Source of the DNA: Arthrobacter sp. SO3
GTDB lineage: Bacteria > Actinomycetota > Actinomycetes > Actinomycetales > Micrococcaceae
Direction of reading: 5' to 3'
NCBI RefSeq assembly: GCF_020532825.1
Contig: NZ_MQTS01000046.1
Location: forward strand, 1-34,760
Length of the DNA: 34,760 nt
A program made the translations under genes and the position numbers. Of this stretch, positions 31,629 to 34,760 are shown in pieces. Below the pieces are notes generated by a model, which was not told the DNA's origin, made no database searches, and worked only from the letters and a program-made list of their open reading frames with translations. Position 1 is the stretch's first letter, and each line of letters begins with the position of its first letter.

Positions 31629-33119
31629 ATGCCTGAGACTCCTGCCAATGCCGTGAACGACCTCGTGCTCGCCTCGGGGCGGTTTCCCGGCGGGACGGCG
31701 CTTCACGACGTGCACGTGACTGACGGCGTCGTTTCGCGGATCGGTCCCGCCGGGATGCCCGGGAGCCCCGGTTCCCGAGTGGTTGATCTGGACGGCCGCT
31801 ACATCATTCCGGGGCTGTGGGATGAGCATGTCCACATGACCCAGTGGGCCCTCGCCGCCAACCGGATCGACCTCTCCGGCGCCGCCTCGGCGCGTGAGGC
31901 GGCCGACGTCGTACGCTCCCATCTGGCCGGCCATTACGACGGCGGCCTGACCGTGGTGGGCGTCGGTTTCCGCGACGCCGCCTGGCCGGATGTTCCCAGT
32001 CGGGAGTTGCTCGACGGCGCCACCCGGGGCCGGCCGACTGCGCTGCTGAGTCATGATCTGCACTGCGTCTGGCTCAACAGCGCGGCGGCCGAACGCTACG
32101 GAGTGGCGGTGGACGCGTCCGGGCTGTTGCGTGAGGAACCGGCCTTTGAACTGACCCGCGAGCTGGGCAAACTGCCGGACTCCGTCGTGGATGCCTGGGT
32201 GCGGGAGTCCGGACAGGCGGCGGCGGCACGCGGGATAGTGGGGATTGTCGATTTCGAAATGACCTGGAACCGCGACGTGTGGCGGCGGCGGGTGGCTGCT
32301 GGTTTCGACTATTTCCGGGTGGACGTCGGGGTCTATCCGCAGGACCTGTCGCGGGCCATTGCGGACGGGATGCGGACCGGGCAGGAGCTCGACGGCGGGG
32401 CGGGGCTGCTGCGGGTGGGCCCGCTCAAGGTGCTGATCGACGGCTCGCTGAACACCCGCACGGCGTACTGTGTGGACCCGTATCCGCACGGCGGCCATGG
32501 GCTGCTCACAGTAAGCGAACCGGAACTGCTGGAACTGCTGGCCCGGGCCAGGGAGTCCGGCTTCGTTCCTGCGGTGCATGCGATCGGCGATGGCGCCAAC
32601 GAGGTGGCGCTGAATGCCTTTGCAGCGGCCGGGATCGCCGGCCGGATTGAGCATGCCCAGTTTGTCCGCGGCCAGGACTTCGCCCGCTTCGGCGAGCTGG
32701 GACTGACGGCGAGCGTCCAGCCCGCCCATGCCCTGGACGACCGTGATGCTGCCGATTCCAACTGGGCCGGGCGCACGGACCGGGCGTTCCCGCTGCGGTC
32801 GCTGCTGGCCGCCGGGGCCACCCTGGCGCTGGGCTCCGATGCGCCGGTGGCGCCGCTGGAGCCGTGGACCGCCATGTCGGCGGCCACCACCCGGGCGCGG
32901 AGGGACGGGCGGGAGCCCTGGCACCCGGAGCAGGCACTCACCCGGGTGGAGGCCCTGACCGCGTCAACGCGCGGACGGGGCAGGATCCGGCGGGGGGATC
33001 CGGCGGATTTCGCAATGCTCGACGGCGACCCGCTGGCGGTGTCCGACGCTGTCTTTGCCGCGATGCCGGTGGCCGCGACCCTAGTGGCGGGGCGCTTTAC
33101 CTTCCGAGGCGGCGTCTGA
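31629..33119 (+). CDS. YtcJ-like metal-dependent amidohydrolase
   Basis: The 496-residue protein is an amidohydrolase family 3 (YtcJ-like) hydrolase. The N-terminal beta-sandwich (DVHVTDGVVSRIGP) leads to the metal-binding His67 and His69 in LWDEHVHM. Further likely ligands lie in VLIDGSLNTRTAYC, PAVHAIGDGANE, RIEHAQFV and GSDAPV. YtcJ-like enzymes are annotated as N-substituted formamide deformylases or related hydrolases; the real substrate is unknown. The start is fixed by the promoter, and a TTG 12 codons upstream lies within the -35. It converges on the GIY-YIG-like gene with 10 nt between stops. Confidence 0.9.
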   Translation: MPETPANAVNDLVLASGRFPGGTALHDVHVTDGVVSRIGPAGMPGSPGSRVVDLDGRYIIPGLWDEHVHMTQWALAANRIDLSGAASAREAADVVRSHLAGHYDGGLTVVGVGFRDAAWPDVPSRELLDGATRGRPTALLSHDLHCVWLNSAAAERYGVAVDASGLLREEPAFELTRELGKLPDSVVDAWVRESGQAAAARGIVGIVDFEMTWNRDVWRRRVAAGFDYFRVDVGVYPQDLSRAIADGMRTGQELDGGAGLLRVGPLKVLIDGSLNTRTAYCVDPYPHGGHGLLTVSEPELLELLARARESGFVPAVHAIGDGANEVALNAFAAAGIAGRIEHAQFVRGQDFARFGELGLTASVQPAHALDDRDAADSNWAGRTDRAFPLRSLLAAGATLALGSDAPVAPLEPWTAMSAATTRARRDGREPWHPEQALTRVEALTASTRGRGRIRRGDPADFAMLDGDPLAVSDAVFAAMPVAATLVAGRFTFRGGV

Positions 33120-33129
33120 CCAGCTGGGC

Positions 33130-33639
33130 TTAGCTGCCTTTGACCCGCGACTGGATCAGGTTGGCGAATGGCAGCTGGCCGTACTCATCCACAAACGCGG
33201 CGTGGCAACCGGCTTCGGCCGCGTTGAGCTGCTCAACGGGCAGCTCCTTCCACGCGACGATCAGCGACCCGGCCGCGGCGAGCTGCCAGATCAGCCGGCC
33301 GTCCCAGTGGCCAGGCGGCCTGCCGGCGCCGAAGTCGACGAATTCCTGGATCTGCCGGCGCAGCCCACGGTTTCCCTTGCTCCCGGGGCCGGCCTTGCCC
33401 ACATAGAGGACGTCCGCGCCGTCGACCCATTCGGCTTTGAGTGCTGCCGGCTTCAGGGTGGGGTCCTTCTTCTTGAAGATTCCGGCCGTGCTTTTGGCCA
33501 GGAACTGCGGCCGGAAGCCCTCGGGCTGCAGCACCGCGAAGATCCCGGGTTTCTGCGGGATCCGGTTGATGTCAAGGTCAGCGAGGGGCCGGAAACCGGT
33601 GAAACCGTCCTCTTTCAGTGACTGTCTGTTGGCTGGCAT
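33130..33639 (-). CDS. GIY-YIG-like small protein
   Basis: This 169-residue protein has features of a GIY-YIG nuclease fold. GIFAV (32-36) stands in the GIY place and VLYVGKA (77-83) in the YIG place; a basic segment NRGLRRQI follows, then HWDGRLIWQL, and Glu142 lies before the closing PFAN motif (157-160), where such domains often have a metal-binding Glu. The match is partial and the GIY Tyr is Phe, so activity is uncertain. The frame is open 12 codons upstream, but AAGGAACCC directly before the ATG at 33639 supports the shorter start. It diverges from the DUF222 gene. Confidence 0.6.
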   Translation of the reverse strand: MPANRQSLKEDGFTGFRPLADLDINRIPQKPGIFAVLQPEGFRPQFLAKSTAGIFKKKDPTLKPAALKAEWVDGADVLYVGKAGPGSKGNRGLRRQIQEFVDFGAGRPPGHWDGRLIWQLAAAGSLIVAWKELPVEQLNAAEAGCHAAFVDEYGQLPFANLIQSRVKGS

Positions 33640-33726
33640 GGGTTCCTTGGATCGGGGCGCTGGGCGTTCAATCACAGCTTACGGATATGCAGCTCCGTGG
33701 CCGCTTTTAATGTCGCAGGTGCCCGA

Positions 33727-33732
33727 TAGTCT
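33727..33732 (+). promoter_or_regulatory. Predicted -10 of a leaderless DUF222 gene
   Basis: TAGTCT ends 6 nt before the ATG at 33739; a weak T-rich -35 (TTTTAA) lies 17 bp upstream. Confidence 0.4.
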
Positions 33733-33738
33733 GATTCC

Positions 33739-34760
33739 ATGGACGGCAAGCAGGTGCCCGATGTGGTTCCGGAAGCGGCGGTTGGTGTGATGGTCACGGA
33801 AGACGCGGCCGTCGCGCTGGGCGGCGGCGGCCCTGAGCTGGACGGTGCGGGCTTGATTGCGGAAATCCGGTCCCTGGAAGACCGAAAGTCTGCCCTGGCT
33901 GCCCGTCAGGCCCGTCTGTCCGTGGCCTTTGACCTGCTCCAGCGCCGCGAACAGCGGAACCTTGGGGTGCCGGCGGCGGAGCTGGGTGCCGGGGCCGGCG
34001 CGCAGATCGCCCTGGCCCGGCGGGAATCCCCGGCCCGCGGCGGACGCCTCCTGGGCCTGGCCAAAGCCCTCGTCACCGAAATGCCCCACACCCTCGCGGC
34101 CCTGGAGGGCGGGGCCCTCAACGAATGGCGCGCCACGTTGCTCGTGAAGGAAACCGCGTGCCTCTCCGCGGCGGACCGGGCCGCCGTGGATGAGGAACTC
34201 GCCGCCGACACCGGGACCTTCAACGGGGCCGGGGACCGGCAAATTATCGCCGCGGCCCGCACCGCCGCCTACCGCCGGGACCCCCGCACCGTCACCGCCC
34301 GCGCCAGCCACGCCGCCACCGAACGGCACGTCAGCCTCCGCCCGGCACCGGACACCATGTGCTACCTCACCGCACTGCTCCCCGTCGCCGCCGGTGTCGC
34401 CGCCCACGCCGCCCTGACCCGGCACGCCGACACCCTCCACGCCGCCGGGGACCCCCGCACCCGCGCCCAGCTCATGGCCGACGCCCTCATCGAACGCACC
34501 ACCGGGACCCCCGGCGGGATCAGCGGGATCGAAATCCAGCTCGTCATGACCGACCGCACCCTCTTCCAGGGCCACAGCGAACCCGCCCGCCTCCCCGGCT
34601 ACGGCATCGTCCCCGCCGGCTGGGCCCGCGACCAGCTCACGGCTCCGGAGGCAAAAGGAACCGGCTCCGGCGACAACGTCGGCGACAGCGCCGCGGACGG
34701 TGAAGACGCAGCCCTGAACGTCTGGCTCCGCCGGCTCTACACCGCCCCCGGCACCGGAGA
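33739..34760 (+). CDS. DUF222/HNH (13E12-repeat type) protein, 3' end outside the window
   Basis: At least 340 codons are open from the ATG to the window edge. DUF222 features are visible: [24 protein letters not shown], the [27 protein letters not shown] helix (here [16 protein letters not shown]), [22 protein letters not shown], and [17 protein letters not shown] with a following [12 protein letters not shown] strand and [11 protein letters not shown]. In full-length members an HNH endonuclease domain follows near the C-terminus; here it would lie past 34760 and cannot be checked. Such genes are multicopy and mobile-looking in actinobacteria. Third positions become very C-rich along the gene. 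A plausible leaderless -10 lies just upstream. Confidence 0.88.
   Translation, partial: MDGKQVPDVVPEAAVGVMVTEDAAVALGGGGPELDGAGLIAEIRSLEDRKSALAARQARLSVAFDLLQRREQRNLGVPAAELGAGAGAQIALARRESPARGGRLLGLAKALVTEMPHTLAALEGGALNEWRATLLVKETACLSAADRAAVDEELAADTGTFNGAGDRQIIAAARTAAYRRDPRTVTARASHAATERHVSLRPAPDTMCYLTALLPVAAGVAAHAALTRHADTLHAAGDPRTRAQLMADALIERTTGTPGGISGIEIQLVMTDRTLFQGHSEPARLPGYGIVPAGWARDQLTAPEAKGTGSGDNVGDSAADGEDAALNVWLRRLYTAPGTG

Overview
The window is high-GC actinobacterial DNA, most like Arthrobacter/Pseudarthrobacter (Micrococcaceae). This rests on gene content (sulfite oxidase next to an ECF sigma/anti-sigma pair with a class F sortase, DUF4397, DUF4389 and DUF222/HNH proteins), strong G/C third-position bias, GTG starts, many ATGA/GTGA gene overlaps, and apparently leaderless promoters. 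No rRNA, tRNA, CRISPR, transposase or phage gene was recognised.

Layout. 0.2-1.0 kb (-): rpmB-rpmG-rpsN, all in cysteine-free (zinc-independent) form, closed by a clear terminator. 1.4-4.2 kb (+): a compact operon of a ferric-reductase-like membrane flavocytochrome, an exported FMN-binding-domain protein and the flavin transferase ApbE, which looks like an extracytoplasmic flavin electron-transfer unit. 4.2-8.7 kb: two paralogous SGNH/GDSL hydrolases flank a glutaminase fused to STAS and cyclic-nucleotide-binding domains, a MarR regulator and a YciI protein. 8.8-9.3 kb: a frameshifted remnant of a siderophore-interacting protein, ending at a long perfect palindrome. 9.3-15.2 kb (-): the condensin-like Wadjet/Mks genes jetA-jetB-jetC. 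The nuclease gene jetD, normally part of this system, is absent, and the decayed gene and palindrome lie where it would be expected. jetB also carries an in-frame palindromic insertion-like tail.

15.4-24.3 kb: mostly metabolic and membrane genes. These are two small membrane proteins with similar N-terminal hairpins, a VLCAD-like acyl-CoA dehydrogenase, a four-helix membrane protein, a YchJ/SEC-C protein, an aldo/keto reductase with an NmrA-type oxidoreductase, a sulfite oxidase, and a short-chain dehydrogenase homologue lacking the usual Ser/Tyr. 24.4-27.5 kb (-): one operon of a DUF4397 surface protein, a class F sortase lipoprotein, a SigK-like ECF sigma factor and an RskA-like anti-sigma factor, with an intercistronic hairpin after the first gene. 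27.6-31.3 kb (-): a translationally coupled set (STAS-like protein, zinc alcohol dehydrogenase, flavodoxin) followed by a DUF4389 membrane protein and a strong terminator. 31.6-34.8 kb: a YtcJ-like amidohydrolase, a GIY-YIG-like small protein, and the 5' part of a DUF222/HNH (13E12-type) protein that runs off the window.

The most interesting points are the JetD-less Wadjet locus with its scarred downstream flank, the coding palindrome in jetB, the DUF4397/sortase/SigK operon with no obvious LPXTG substrate motif, and the repeated TANNNT-N6/7-start layout suggesting leaderless transcription. All functional names are family assignments read from sequence by eye; no database search was run.
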